Shown here piece after piece: positions 17,844 through 27,200 of a DNA stretch of 64,000 bases; position 1 is the stretch's first letter, and every line of letters starts with the position of its first letter. The stretch comes from Hyphomicrobium sp. NDB2Meth4 (GTDB lineage: Bacteria; Pseudomonadota; Alphaproteobacteria; Rhizobiales; Hyphomicrobiaceae), in assembly GCF_900117445.1 (NCBI RefSeq), contig NZ_FPEJ01000013.1, positions 1 to 64,000 on the forward strand, written 5' to 3'. The position numbers and the translations under genes were made by a program. The notes beneath the pieces were generated by a model. The model had not been told where the DNA came from. It did no database searches and saw only the letters and a list, made by a program, of their open reading frames with translations.

Positions 17844-20285
17844 TCAACCCGGTCCGCCGATGGCGGCATCGCCGCCGCGGGCCCAGCGTTCGACGCCGGC
17901 GATCAACTCGTCAAGATCAACGGGCTTTCGAATGTGCCCGTTCATGCCGGCAGCGTAGAACCGAGCCACCTCGTCCGGTAGCACGTTAGCCGTCATCGCC
18001 ACGATTGGGACTGCGCTATTCTCCTTCAAGGCGCGTATCCGCTCCGTGGCGGAGATTCCATCCATTACGGGCATCTGGATGTCCATGAGGACTAGATCAT
18101 AACCGTTGGATGCCGCCTTGCTGACTGCCTCGGTTCCGTTCGTTGCGACATCGACCCGGTGTCCGGCCCCCTCGAGCATGGCGACGGCTATCTCTCGATT
18201 GAGATCTACGTCCTCGACGAGAAGTATCGAGCGTCGCACTGCAGAGCGTCGCTTGAGACCACCAATCTCCCTTCTCACCTCAATTGGTGCCGTTGTCTGA
18301 TGCATGGGAAGTCGGAACCAGAAGGTCGAGCCCTTCCCGGGCTCGCTTCTTACGCCGATCTCTCCGCCCAAAATTTCGACAAGCCGTTTGCAAATCGCTA
18401 GCCCGAGACCGGTCCCCCCGTAGTTGCGGCTTACGGAGGCATCCACCTGACTGAAACGTTGGAAGAGGCGATCGATGTGCTCGGCAGGAATGCCGATCCC
18501 CGTGTCCGCCACGCAGAAGTGCACGCACTGTTCGCCGGCCTCATTGCGGTCCTCGGTCACGGTCAAGACAATGCTTCCGTCGAGCGTGAATTTGACAGCG
18601 TTGCTGAGGAGATTGAGGAGGATCTGCTGCAGGCGATCAGGATCACTCAGATAATACCGATCCTCAAGCTCCGGTGCTACTGATGCTTCGATGTGCAAAT
18701 CTTGCCGCATCTGAGTGCTGCTGATAATCGACATGCAGTTGTTCACGAGACCGGCGATCGAGAAGGGGGTCGGAGAAAGCACCACCTTTCCTTTTTCAAG
18801 GCGCGCGTAATCGAGGATGTCGTTTACGATCGTGGTCAGAGCTGCTGTCGAGTGTTTGATCTTGGCGACTATCGCGCGCACCTCGGGAAGAAGATTCTGC
18901 CGCCCCAGCAAGATCTGCGTGAAGCCAGAGATGCTATTGAGTGGCGTGCGGATCTCGTGACTCATATTCGCGAGGAACTCAGACTCTGAGCGCGCGGCCA
19001 CCTCGGCCCTCTCCTTGGCGTCCAAAAGGGCGTCAGCCGCCCTACGGCTTTCAGTCATATCGCGCAAGACGACCGTGAAGACGGTCTGACCATCGTCGAT
19101 AAATTTAGAGATCGAGGCTTCGGCAGGGAATTCGCTGCCATCCTTCTTGCGAGCGAATATTTCTCGTCTCTCGCCCATTCGTCGGGCGTCTACGCGACCT
19201 GCGCCGAATTTTTTGACCTGCTGGATGTGTTCTTCGCGGAGGCGCTCTGGTAGCAAAAATTCGAGTGGTTGCCCCATCGCTTCATCCCTGCTGTAGCCAA
19301 AGATCTTTTCAGCCCAAGCATTGAACAACGTTATCCGTTGATTACTGTCGACCGAGATGATCGCATCGGCCGCAATCGCAAGGATGCCGGAAATGCGCGC
19401 TTCCGAAGCGCGAAGCACTTCGAGTCGGCGTTTCCGCTGCAGGTCGTTGTCCTGAACCGTTGATCCCGTAAGCAATGCTGCTCCGAACAGCAACATCATG
19501 CTCACACCCGCAAGCAAGGTGAGCGCAAGCTCTGGACCGTACGACCCACTCCGAAGCCCGTGTATGCATGCCCAGCCTGTAATCATGGGAACCAAGATAA
19601 CGGCGGGGGTCATCATCCGAAGCAGGCGCCCGGCAAGACCGCTTGACAGCACGAGCGACATTGGTCCCGTGCTCGGATCTATAAAAAGCACACCCACCGA
19701 GAGGACGAGCAGTCCCCATGAGGTATGCAGTGCCATCAGCGAGAAGGGCGCGAGGGTGCGTACTGTTCCGGCACCGTAAACGTACCCGATGATCGCAAAG
19801 ATGGCGATGAATGCCTGCGCAAACGCAGCGTATTGGCCCGCAACGCGCCTGTTGGTCTGCTTGGACGTAGACAAGAAAAGGGCCGCGGTCGTCAACATAA
19901 AGCCCGCTGCTGTGCTTGCCGCCATCCGGCTTTGCGGGATCGTGGCATTGATAGACTGAGCGAACAGTATCTCGTCGGGAGCGAATTGGTGCTTCATGAG
20001 AATTGAGAGCAAGTCCCACGCCGCTACCGACAACACCAGCAAGGAGAGAGCTAGAGAAAGGTAATGAGAGAAGTTCGAGCGCGAGAGTGAGAGCCACAGC
20101 GCCCATGCCGACACAACGAAGCAGAGAGCCGTTAACGGGTTCATCGTTGGAAAGCCCGGCACGACGCGCTTCAGGACATCGATATTCAACTGCCAACCGA
20201 TGAGGACGGCGATTCCGAGAATGAGTACACCCATCGCAGCGATGCGGCTCACATCCCAGACAACGATTTGTCGGTCCGCGTGCAC
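17844..20285 (-). CDS. Membrane hybrid histidine kinase with PAS and receiver
   Basis: 813 residues. About eight transmembrane helices (1-270), a PAS domain (about 300-415), HisKA with [12 protein letters not shown] (phospho-His about 443), HATPase_c with DTGIGIP and GGTGLGLAI, and a C-terminal receiver whose phospho-acceptor Asp (about 735) is in [11 protein letters not shown]. As a hybrid kinase it needs an Hpt partner, which is encoded two genes upstream. It starts with GTG directly after the TAA of the other kinase (TAAGTG), so the two are co-translated. It is homologous to that kinase in the catalytic part but differs in the sensor. The signal is unknown. Confidence 0.92.
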   Translation of the reverse strand: MHADRQIVVWDVSRIAAMGVLILGIAVLIGWQLNIDVLKRVVPGFPTMNPLTALCFVVSAWALWLSLSRSNFSHYLSLALSLLVLSVAAWDLLSILMKHQFAPDEILFAQSINATIPQSRMAASTAAGFMLTTAALFLSTSKQTNRRVAGQYAAFAQAFIAIFAIIGYVYGAGTVRTLAPFSLMALHTSWGLLVLSVGVLFIDPSTGPMSLVLSSGLAGRLLRMMTPAVILVPMITGWACIHGLRSGSYGPELALTLLAGVSMMLLFGAALLTGSTVQDNDLQRKRRLEVLRASEARISGILAIAADAIISVDSNQRITLFNAWAEKIFGYSRDEAMGQPLEFLLPERLREEHIQQVKKFGAGRVDARRMGERREIFARKKDGSEFPAEASISKFIDDGQTVFTVVLRDMTESRRAADALLDAKERAEVAARSESEFLANMSHEIRTPLNSISGFTQILLGRQNLLPEVRAIVAKIKHSTAALTTIVNDILDYARLEKGKVVLSPTPFSIAGLVNNCMSIISSTQMRQDLHIEASVAPELEDRYYLSDPDRLQQILLNLLSNAVKFTLDGSIVLTVTEDRNEAGEQCVHFCVADTGIGIPAEHIDRLFQRFSQVDASVSRNYGGTGLGLAICKRLVEILGGEIGVRSEPGKGSTFWFRLPMHQTTAPIEVRREIGGLKRRSAVRRSILLVEDVDLNREIAVAMLEGAGHRVDVATNGTEAVSKAASNGYDLVLMDIQMPVMDGISATERIRALKENSAVPIVAMTANVLPDEVARFYAAGMNGHIRKPVDLDELIAGVERWARGGDAAIGGPG

Positions 20286-22382
20286 TTACGCGCTCCTCCG
20301 GCCGTCCGCTTGCGATTGCTGCGCGCTATCCGAGGCAACTGTGCACCGGTTGATCTCGTTGAGCATGTCGCTCAGTTCGATCGGCTTACGGATGTGGCCG
20401 TCCATTCCCGCCGCATAAAATCGCGCCACCTCGTCAGGGAGAACGCTAGCCGTCAGAGCAATGATCGGAACATCTCCTTTGGGTCGGGCGAGCGAGCGTA
20501 TCTGGTGCGTGGCGGAAATGCCATCCATGACCGGCATGTGGATGTCCATCAGGATAACGTCGTAGGTTTTCGAGCGCGCAGCATTGACGGCCTCGATACC
20601 ATTCTCGGCCACATCGACGTGGTGCCCGCCTAGTTTGAGCATCGCGATCGCTATCTCGCGGTTGAGCTCCAAGTCCTCGACGAGCAAAATGGAGCGGGGG
20701 CTCTGCGCTGAACCCTGCGGCCCTGCAACGTCGTTTGCCCCCACCGGAGCGATTGGTTCCAGGGGCACCTCGAACCAGAATTCCGAGCCTTCCCCTAGGT
20801 CGCTGTCCATGCCTATCGTCCCACCAAGCACTCCCACCAATTGCTTGCAGATGGCAAGACCGAGCCCCGAACCGCCGTGCTTGCGGGTGGCGGATCCATC
20901 GATCTGGCTAAAGCGCTCAAAGAGGTTGTCGCGCTGACACGCGTCTATGCCAACACCGGTATCGCGCACGCGAAAGCGGAGCCTTGATATGCCGTTTAGG
21001 CTACTCGCCACTTCCACGAAGATCGTTATGGCTCCGCGATCTGTGAATTTCAGCGCATTGCTCAAAAAGTTAAGCAGGATCTGCTGAACGCGGGCTTCGT
21101 CGCCGACAAACCACCGTCCTTCAAGAGCATCGTCGATATCCGGAACAATGGGTATGCCGCGCGCGTCGGATAGACTGCTCATGATGACGACGCAATTCTC
21201 GAGCAGCCGGCCGAGGCGAAATGGCCGACGCTGAATAACGACACGGCCTTCCTCAAGCTTCGTGTAGTCGAGAATGTCGTCGACGATCGTTAGCAGCGCA
21301 GTGCTTGCATTGCGTATCTTTGCGACGTCTCGCGCCACACCTTGGCTGATATCTGGGCTAGTGAGCAGAAGTTGCGTGAAGCCGGCGATGCTGTTGAGTG
21401 GAGTGCGCAGCTCATGACTCATGTTTGCCAGAAACTGGGACTTCGAGCGCACCGCAGCTTCCGAAAGAGCAATGAGTTTGGTCCTCTCGCTGAGTGCGTT
21501 AGCTACCGGAAGCGTGGTAAGGAAGACAAAGACAATGAAGATCTGCAGCACATGAAGTTTTGTCACCCACGTGCTTGCTGTCATGAGGCCGATTGGCCCT
21601 GTGCCCGATACCGTTGCCAAAGCCGCGATGACAGACACAGCGACGGCAGCGAGAGCCGAGAGCGCCGGACCGACCCGGAAGGCCATGAGCGTGAGGATTG
21701 GAAACACGATAAAGAGGAATGGGTACTGGTGTTGAAGGAACACAAAGAGCGTGCTGGCGACTAGCAACGCGAATAGCGCGGCAATCTCGAACTTCGAATG
21801 CCCGCCGTCCATTTGTTGGGCATCTCTAGTGAACAAAAGCAAGGTCGGCACTGTAATCGTCAGACCCAACGCATCGGAAGCAAACCAGTTGAGTGCCGTC
21901 TCCCAGAACGGGACATTTCGCGCGAAGTGGAGTGCGAGCGCGCCAACGACCGCCGGCACCAGCGGGGCCGCCAACGCGGTTGCAAGCGTGAACGGAACGA
22001 GACGATGAGTTACCGGAAGGGGAAATTGACGTTGCTCTACGAAAAGAAGGACCCAATAAGCGAGCAGTGCCTCCGTTACGTTTAAGCTCGCAAACATCAC
22101 GCTGATGCCCCACGGATCGCCGAAGTAGGCGCCGATAAGAGCGTTGGCGCCGCCGCAGAGCGTCGCCAAAACGATCTGGCTGGATTTGTTTCGTAAGTTT
22201 AGCAGGCCTACGCAGAGAACACCGTTGGCTGGCCAGAATGCTGCGAGCGCCAAGTCGTTTCGCGTCAGAGCCAGGCTGAATACGACGGCCGCACAGAACG
22301 CTAACACGGTCGCAATGACCACAACCGTATGCCGTTCCGCAACGGTATAGCCAGCGGCGAACTGGTCGGCCCGCGGCATCAT
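20286..22382 (-). CDS. MASE1-type hybrid histidine kinase with receiver
   Basis: 698 residues. The N-terminal 300 residues form about eight membrane helices with the MASE1-like stretch ALAAFWPANGV, and there is no PAS domain. HisKA follows with NMSHELRTPLNS (His about 323), then HATPase_c (DTGVGID, GGSGLGLAI), then a receiver with Asp about 613 in LMDIHMPVMDG. The start overlaps the Hpt gene stop by 4 bp. Two hybrid kinases feeding one Hpt would let the pathway combine two membrane signals (inference). The catalytic halves of the two kinases are close enough to suggest tandem duplication. Confidence 0.92.
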   Translation of the reverse strand: MMPRADQFAAGYTVAERHTVVVIATVLAFCAAVVFSLALTRNDLALAAFWPANGVLCVGLLNLRNKSSQIVLATLCGGANALIGAYFGDPWGISVMFASLNVTEALLAYWVLLFVEQRQFPLPVTHRLVPFTLATALAAPLVPAVVGALALHFARNVPFWETALNWFASDALGLTITVPTLLLFTRDAQQMDGGHSKFEIAALFALLVASTLFVFLQHQYPFLFIVFPILTLMAFRVGPALSALAAVAVSVIAALATVSGTGPIGLMTASTWVTKLHVLQIFIVFVFLTTLPVANALSERTKLIALSEAAVRSKSQFLANMSHELRTPLNSIAGFTQLLLTSPDISQGVARDVAKIRNASTALLTIVDDILDYTKLEEGRVVIQRRPFRLGRLLENCVVIMSSLSDARGIPIVPDIDDALEGRWFVGDEARVQQILLNFLSNALKFTDRGAITIFVEVASSLNGISRLRFRVRDTGVGIDACQRDNLFERFSQIDGSATRKHGGSGLGLAICKQLVGVLGGTIGMDSDLGEGSEFWFEVPLEPIAPVGANDVAGPQGSAQSPRSILLVEDLELNREIAIAMLKLGGHHVDVAENGIEAVNAARSKTYDVILMDIHMPVMDGISATHQIRSLARPKGDVPIIALTASVLPDEVARFYAAGMDGHIRKPIELSDMLNEINRCTVASDSAQQSQADGRRSA

Positions 22383-22738
22383 CTCAATCCATTTAAGGCT
22401 GCTCTTGCGCGCGCAGCAGCGTCGGCGAATTCTTCGATCAGCCGATCGACGTCCCCCACACCCAGCTTCAGTGCTTCCTCAAGACGGCGGCTTTCCTCGC
22501 TCAACTCGACGAATCCGATCGCACCAGCGGTCCCAACCAGCTTATGGGCGTGCGAGATCCTGTCGGATTGGCTGGTAGCAGCTGCTATGACCTTGGCAGC
22601 ACGCATCTCCAGGTCTGTTTCGAACTTCTGGATGGTAATTTCGAACTTATCTTTGCCCAGAAGTGCCGACAGCTCGGCTAGTTTGCCCCGATCGAGGACT
22701 GGAGCACTGGTTTTCATGCGGTTTTCGGGCAGTGACAT
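22379..22738 (-). CDS. Hpt phosphotransfer protein
   Basis: 119 residues, a single-domain histidine phosphotransferase. The core motif HAHKLVGTAGAIGF places the phospho-accepting His at about residue 65. The rest is a helical bundle with the SRRLEEALKLG segment usual in Hpt domains. I chose the ATG at 22738, 11 bp after the upstream stop, because AGGAG precedes it by 8 nt; a longer open frame upstream overlaps the HlyD-like gene and has no such site. It lies between the adaptor gene and the two hybrid kinases and should relay phosphate from their receivers to the receiver/zinc-ribbon protein of the same operon (inference). Confidence 0.88.
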   Translation of the reverse strand: MSLPENRMKTSAPVLDRGKLAELSALLGKDKFEITIQKFETDLEMRAAKVIAAATSQSDRISHAHKLVGTAGAIGFVELSEESRRLEEALKLGVGDVDRLIEEFADAAARARAALNGLR

Positions 22739-22749
22739 GTCCCGCGCTC

Positions 22750-23808
22750 CTATGAACTGAAGGTCGACCACAAGCGGCTGAAGAGGGATTGCTGCTTCTC
22801 GCCGTCGGAAGCCCAGCACCATCCAGCGATGCAGCCGCTCACGTCGATCTTCTGGGCGATGGCAAAGTTGTTCTGCGCAGGCAGTTCGATGCGCACGAGC
22901 TGGCCCCGATCGCGGGGCCGGAAGGTGTTCTGAAACTCCGGGGGAAGCGCCTCCGTAACCGGTAGGATCGCTGAGATTTCACCAATTGTGCTCGTCCTGC
23001 CTCCCGTGACCTGAACCTTGTCTCCGACCTCGATCGGAAAGAGGTACATGTCGGGAAGGTAGGCAAGCACCTCTGCGTGCGTGCCGTAGAGATCGAAAAG
23101 CGCGTCGCCGAATTTCACCACTTGCCCTGGGACCGGAACCTTTGAGCCGAGGACACCTTCGACCGGCGCCTTGATATTTCCCCCGTCGTAGAAGGCATCG
23201 AGTTGCGAAAGCGCCGTCTTCGCGCGTTCCTGCGCGGCTGCAATCAGCGGAAGCTGCTGCGTGATGATCCGGCTTTCGTTCTGCAGCCCCGCCAGCCTTT
23301 CTGCCGTCAGGTACTCGGAGCCCAGAGCCTCGTCCTTCCGATTGGTGGGGATCAGCGCCTTCATCGTGTCGTAGCGCTTTACGGCGTTTGCAGATTCTTC
23401 AGCGTGCCGCGCAGCCAGCGGCATCAAAGCCTGTGTGGTTGCAGCCCGGATTTCCAACTGCGCATCACGTGTCGAAACATCGGCGAACTGTACCGACAAT
23501 TGGGCGATATCCTTCAGGATTTCCGCCGACTCGAGTTTTGCCAGCACCTGACCTTCACGAACGATGTCGCCTTGCTGCACATAAACGGAGGAAACCTTTG
23601 CCGGGAACGTCGCAGCAACTTCGTAGCGATCCCGGACGACCATCCCGTCGGCATGCAGGATGACGGCGTCGCCCACAAAATAATTGAGCGCGACCAGCCC
23701 GATCGCAGCAAGGATTGCGAGGTATATCCGGCGCGTCCACTGGCCGGATCGCCAATCTCCGCCTAGGTTGACCGGCTTTGAATTCGCTTTGGAACGGAGT
23801 CGCTTCAT
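22750..23808 (-). CDS. HlyD-like periplasmic adaptor beside a GT2 enzyme
   Basis: 352 residues. A basic cytoplasmic tail, one membrane helix (about 27-47), a biotinyl-lipoyl-like segment (AATFPAKVSSVYVQQGDIV... near 66-95), a helical stretch (about 100-205) and a beta-rich C-terminus with a PVEGVLGSKVPVPGQVVKFG half-motif. It is an HlyD-family adaptor. Its position 6 bp after the glycosyltransferase gene, with no pump nearby, recalls Alg44-like proteins that help polysaccharide cross the periplasm, but a PilZ c-di-GMP domain is absent. The last 20 residues contain two Cys and Trp residues of unknown role. Confidence 0.82.
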   Translation of the reverse strand: MKRLRSKANSKPVNLGGDWRSGQWTRRIYLAILAAIGLVALNYFVGDAVILHADGMVVRDRYEVAATFPAKVSSVYVQQGDIVREGQVLAKLESAEILKDIAQLSVQFADVSTRDAQLEIRAATTQALMPLAARHAEESANAVKRYDTMKALIPTNRKDEALGSEYLTAERLAGLQNESRIITQQLPLIAAAQERAKTALSQLDAFYDGGNIKAPVEGVLGSKVPVPGQVVKFGDALFDLYGTHAEVLAYLPDMYLFPIEVGDKVQVTGGRTSTIGEISAILPVTEALPPEFQNTFRPRDRGQLVRIELPAQNNFAIAQKIDVSGCIAGWCWASDGEKQQSLFSRLWSTFSS

Positions 23809-23814
23809 AAAGTC

Positions 23815-25089
23815 CTACCAGCGCAGCACTTCGCGGACCTTGCGCGGCGCATAGTTGTCGCGCAGGGAGCGAAAACGGAACCATTCCTCGACATACGCAA
23901 TCAGCCGGATGTTGCGCATGATGAGGCTGTTGAAGAGCGTGTATCCGGGAACATAGAGAATGTTCTCGCTCACGATCGGTCGACCAGTGATCACGCCCGC
24001 AAGCAGCAGCATGATCACGTTCAATCCCATAAGGCCAATTTCCATGGACATCAGGACGATGAGCGCGAAGCTGCCGTAGAGCGATAGCAGCCAAGCGACG
24101 TAGACCGGCAGCATCAGAGCGCCGACCACACTGAAGAACAAGAACTCCCACTGGTGGATCGCCTCCACGATATTGAATCGTGAAGTCGTGCCCTGCATCA
24201 ACGAGCGGTGCTTGCGGAAGCGAAGGCCCATGGCATCTCCCTCCCACCGCAGGCGTTGACGAAACAAGCGCCAAAGCGAGGTTGGGACGGCGGTGTAGAC
24301 GACTGCCTCCGGAGCAAATGCGATACGCCACCCCGCCGCTCTCAATCTCAGGGTGAGATCAAGGTCCTCCCCGCTGCCCGCATCGAACCCAGCAATCTGC
24401 TCGATAGCTGACCGGCGAAACGCTCCAAAGGCACCGGATATGCACTTGACCAGGCCGAGAGCATCGTCAAACCGCTTTCCGACAGATATGGAGAACAGAT
24501 ATTCGATGAACTGGAACCTTGCGATCAGGCTCTGTCGCGCATTGCGGACGACAACGTCTCCAGAGACCGCACCGATTCCAGCGTCGCAAAACGGTTCCAG
24601 AATTCGCTCTATGGCGAACCTGTCGAATGAGCAGTCGCTATCTGCGACTATGATGACGTCGCCCTTGGCTGCGCCAGCGGCAAGATTTAGCGCCGCCGGT
24701 TTCCCCCCTCGCAAATCCATATCGAACACGCTATCGACGACACCCTCGCGCGCCAGATTGCGTATATTCTCGGGCATGGCATCTGTGGAGCCGTCACTTA
24801 CAATGACGATCTCGAAGCCTTGGACCGACTGTTCCCGCAGCGATCGAACGCAGCGCTCAATCGTATCGGCCTCGTTGAGGCCCGCTATGATGACGCTTAC
24901 GCGCGAGTAGTCTGGGGCCGGGCTACTTCCTCTCGCACGGGGGTCGACAAAGAACTCTGCCAAAGCCAACGAAGCGAATACGGCCACGTATCGAGGCACG
25001 TCGAATATGAGCGTGTACCAGAACAGTACCGCCAGACTGACCTCGCTTTGACTTGTCAGGAACTCAAGAGCCGACTGCAGATCGCTCAT
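23815..25089 (-). CDS. Processive family-2 glycosyltransferase (membrane polysaccharide synthase)
   Basis: 424 residues. An N-terminal membrane helix is followed by a GT2 catalytic domain (about 65-290) and three to four C-terminal helices (about 310-385). Catalytic features are all present: VSDGSTD, DSD (about 150-152), ED (about 241-242) and QRLRW (about 278-282). The Q-x-x-R-W set marks processive synthases such as cellulose, hyaluronan or PgaC-type poly-GlcNAc enzymes. The ATG at 25089 has AGGAA at a good distance; the open frame upstream is only the overlap with the preceding gene (26 bp). It should polymerise and extrude an extracellular polysaccharide. The sugar is not predictable by eye. 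Confidence 0.9.
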   Translation of the reverse strand: MSDLQSALEFLTSQSEVSLAVLFWYTLIFDVPRYVAVFASLALAEFFVDPRARGSSPAPDYSRVSVIIAGLNEADTIERCVRSLREQSVQGFEIVIVSDGSTDAMPENIRNLAREGVVDSVFDMDLRGGKPAALNLAAGAAKGDVIIVADSDCSFDRFAIERILEPFCDAGIGAVSGDVVVRNARQSLIARFQFIEYLFSISVGKRFDDALGLVKCISGAFGAFRRSAIEQIAGFDAGSGEDLDLTLRLRAAGWRIAFAPEAVVYTAVPTSLWRLFRQRLRWEGDAMGLRFRKHRSLMQGTTSRFNIVEAIHQWEFLFFSVVGALMLPVYVAWLLSLYGSFALIVLMSMEIGLMGLNVIMLLLAGVITGRPIVSENILYVPGYTLFNSLIMRNIRLIAYVEEWFRFRSLRDNYAPRKVREVLRW

Positions 25090-26731
25090 GCACACCGTTC
25101 CTGCTCGGACGATCGAGGGGTTGGAGACTCGCCCCGAGGGCCTGAGGCAAAGGTCGCTGGCAGCGCTCAAGCAGTGCTGTCGTGACGTCCTCGAGTCCCG
25201 CGTGAGCCAGGAGAAAGTCCCGATCGTCCCTGCTGTAGAAGACGGCCGAATCCGAAAGCGCCGTGCGGAGGTTCTCGATAAACATCTCGCGTAGTTTCTC
25301 GAACCCGGACTTGCCATGCTCCTCGACGAGCCGGGCTTTCGCCGCATAGGTGATCTCAGCAATGGCGGGCGCACAATCGGCCGCTAGGAATGACTGATCG
25401 GTGCCGCTGTCCGGCAGGACCACTGACCGGTTCGTCAGAACCCGTAGCCCTTCCTCGGTAAGGCGGTAGCTGTAAATATCGCGACGCGCGACCACGTCTC
25501 CGTCGACGTGGCTCCCACAGTCGTAGCAGACGAATCCGATTGCTGCCTCCGTCGACTTATGACCGCAATCGGCGCAAACATGAACTCTCCCCGGCTTGTC
25601 ATAGTCGCTGCCGTAGTGGCGCAGATGCTGGCGGCATTTAGGACAAACGAGGTCCCGGCCGGAAATGAACTCCCCCTCCGGCGCCTGACACGCGCAACGG
25701 AAATGATGGATTACGGCCTCCTCGCGCAAGTGCGAAGAACGGCACTCGGGACATTCCTCGCGCGCATTAAGGCGAGCAGATTCGCATCGCGAGCATACGT
25801 GGATCCGATCGACGAACGCTTTCGACAGCAAGCCGCGTTTATCGAGCCGTACCGCGATGCGGCCAGCCTCCGGTGCCGAGAAGAAGCCAACGTAGCGCAC
25901 GCAGTCCTTCGATTGGGCATACCGCACAGGATGAAGCGTCTGGCCCGACAAGAACAAGTAGGCAAGCAGTCGATGCTCGATGTCGTTGGCGTTGACATAA
26001 GCGAGCGACAACTGGCGTCGGCGTTCGGCGAAACGGCGAAGCGTTGCAGCTAACGCGGCGATCCTGTCTGGATCGAAGTTCGGAAGACATCCGTCCGCGA
26101 TGCCATCAAAGTGCCCCGTGAGATCGACGACTGGACAGAGAAACAGATCGGAGTTCTCTCGCAGGTTGACGATTTCCGACCAGCCGCTCTCATGCACTAT
26201 GGCAATCACGTCCGGTATACGCGCGCCGCTTACATCAAAAAGCGATTGCAGGAGCTCTCGCTGAGAGGGAATGGGGTCGGGGACGATGTAAGCTGCGGGG
26301 GTACGGGCCAACCCATGCTGCCGCCAAGTCGACTCGGCAGCTGCGGCGCGTATGGCGACGACCCCGCTTTTCAGTTCCCTGTCTACCAGCGCGAGGATGT
26401 CGTTGAGGTTGAACGGCTTCGGCACGATGGCATCGAAGACGCCGTCCGCGCCAACCCGGGCTTCGAGTTCGCTCGAGTTTGCCGTTATCGCAACAATCTT
26501 CGGACGGACGCCATTGTCCATCGTCTCGTGAAGGATCTTGGCGGACGCTAGGCCGTCGACCTCCGGAATCCGGTAATCGAGAAGCACCAGATCGTAATGC
26601 CCGGAACGCAATTTGCGGAGCGCAGCCAGTCCATCGCTCGCACCGTCAACGACGTGTCCCTTGTTCTCAAGGGCCGATTTCAAAATATGCTGCTGGACAT
26701 CGTCGTCCTCGACGACAAGAAGCCGCGCCAT
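25064..26731 (-). CDS. Receiver protein with multi-zinc-ribbon (TackOD1-like) output
   Basis: 555 residues. Residues 1-120 are a receiver domain (VVEDDD, phospho-Asp about 52 in LLDYRIPEVDG, Thr83, Lys105 in PKPF). The rest has no DNA-binding helix-turn-helix. About residues 150-330 are a mixed alpha/beta region. About 330-450 contain five CxxC pairs (CSRC, CPEC, CPKC, CADC, CYDC) plus a CAC, consistent with several zinc ribbons. This fits the poorly understood TackOD1 output domain named from thaumarchaeal regulators (recognised from memory). It is the first gene of the six-gene operon and the likely end point of the Hpt relay. How it acts on the glycosyltransferase is unknown. Confidence 0.82.
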   Translation of the reverse strand: MARLLVVEDDDVQQHILKSALENKGHVVDGASDGLAALRKLRSGHYDLVLLDYRIPEVDGLASAKILHETMDNGVRPKIVAITANSSELEARVGADGVFDAIVPKPFNLNDILALVDRELKSGVVAIRAAAAESTWRQHGLARTPAAYIVPDPIPSQRELLQSLFDVSGARIPDVIAIVHESGWSEIVNLRENSDLFLCPVVDLTGHFDGIADGCLPNFDPDRIAALAATLRRFAERRRQLSLAYVNANDIEHRLLAYLFLSGQTLHPVRYAQSKDCVRYVGFFSAPEAGRIAVRLDKRGLLSKAFVDRIHVCSRCESARLNAREECPECRSSHLREEAVIHHFRCACQAPEGEFISGRDLVCPKCRQHLRHYGSDYDKPGRVHVCADCGHKSTEAAIGFVCYDCGSHVDGDVVARRDIYSYRLTEEGLRVLTNRSVVLPDSGTDQSFLAADCAPAIAEITYAAKARLVEEHGKSGFEKLREMFIENLRTALSDSAVFYSRDDRDFLLAHAGLEDVTTALLERCQRPLPQALGASLQPLDRPSRNGVHERSAVGS

Positions 26732-27200
26732 TCGGGGTACGCCTCACTCGCACTCGGTCTACGCATACCCTCTGTGCACAAACGAACTTAAGGACGCATG
26801 AAGGCGTCCTCGTCAGCCAGCTTCGACTTTTGAACAAGCCTGTGACCTGATTGAACTCAGCTCATACCTGTTCCTTGCTGGCGACTGCTTCAAATGCGAG
26901 GCAATTGTGCCCTTGTTGCCGATTGGGGTGCGGTGCGGACGGACCAGTCTTCACCGATGACTTAGACTTGGTGCATGTTGTTCAGAAACGGCTGATGCAT
27001 GGCAGTGAAACTGAAACTCAAGAGCAGGCCGAAGCAGAGATCTCACCTCGATTTTGCCCGATCCGCTGCGTTTGCGAACCGATGAGATTCAAAGGCGTGG
27101 GCAACTGAGAACCGATGGTCGCCTATGTGGGGAAGTGCAGAAGTTCATAGTCTCATGGCGCCCTAGTGCACGTCGGATCGGAGCACTTCCGCTTTCTCGG
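26732..27200. other. Intergenic region upstream of the phosphorelay operon
   Basis: No gene is supported. The promoter of the minus-strand six-gene operon should lie just right of 26731. Its right end (27197-27200, TCGG) is the left copy of the insertion-sequence target duplication. Confidence 0.4.
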
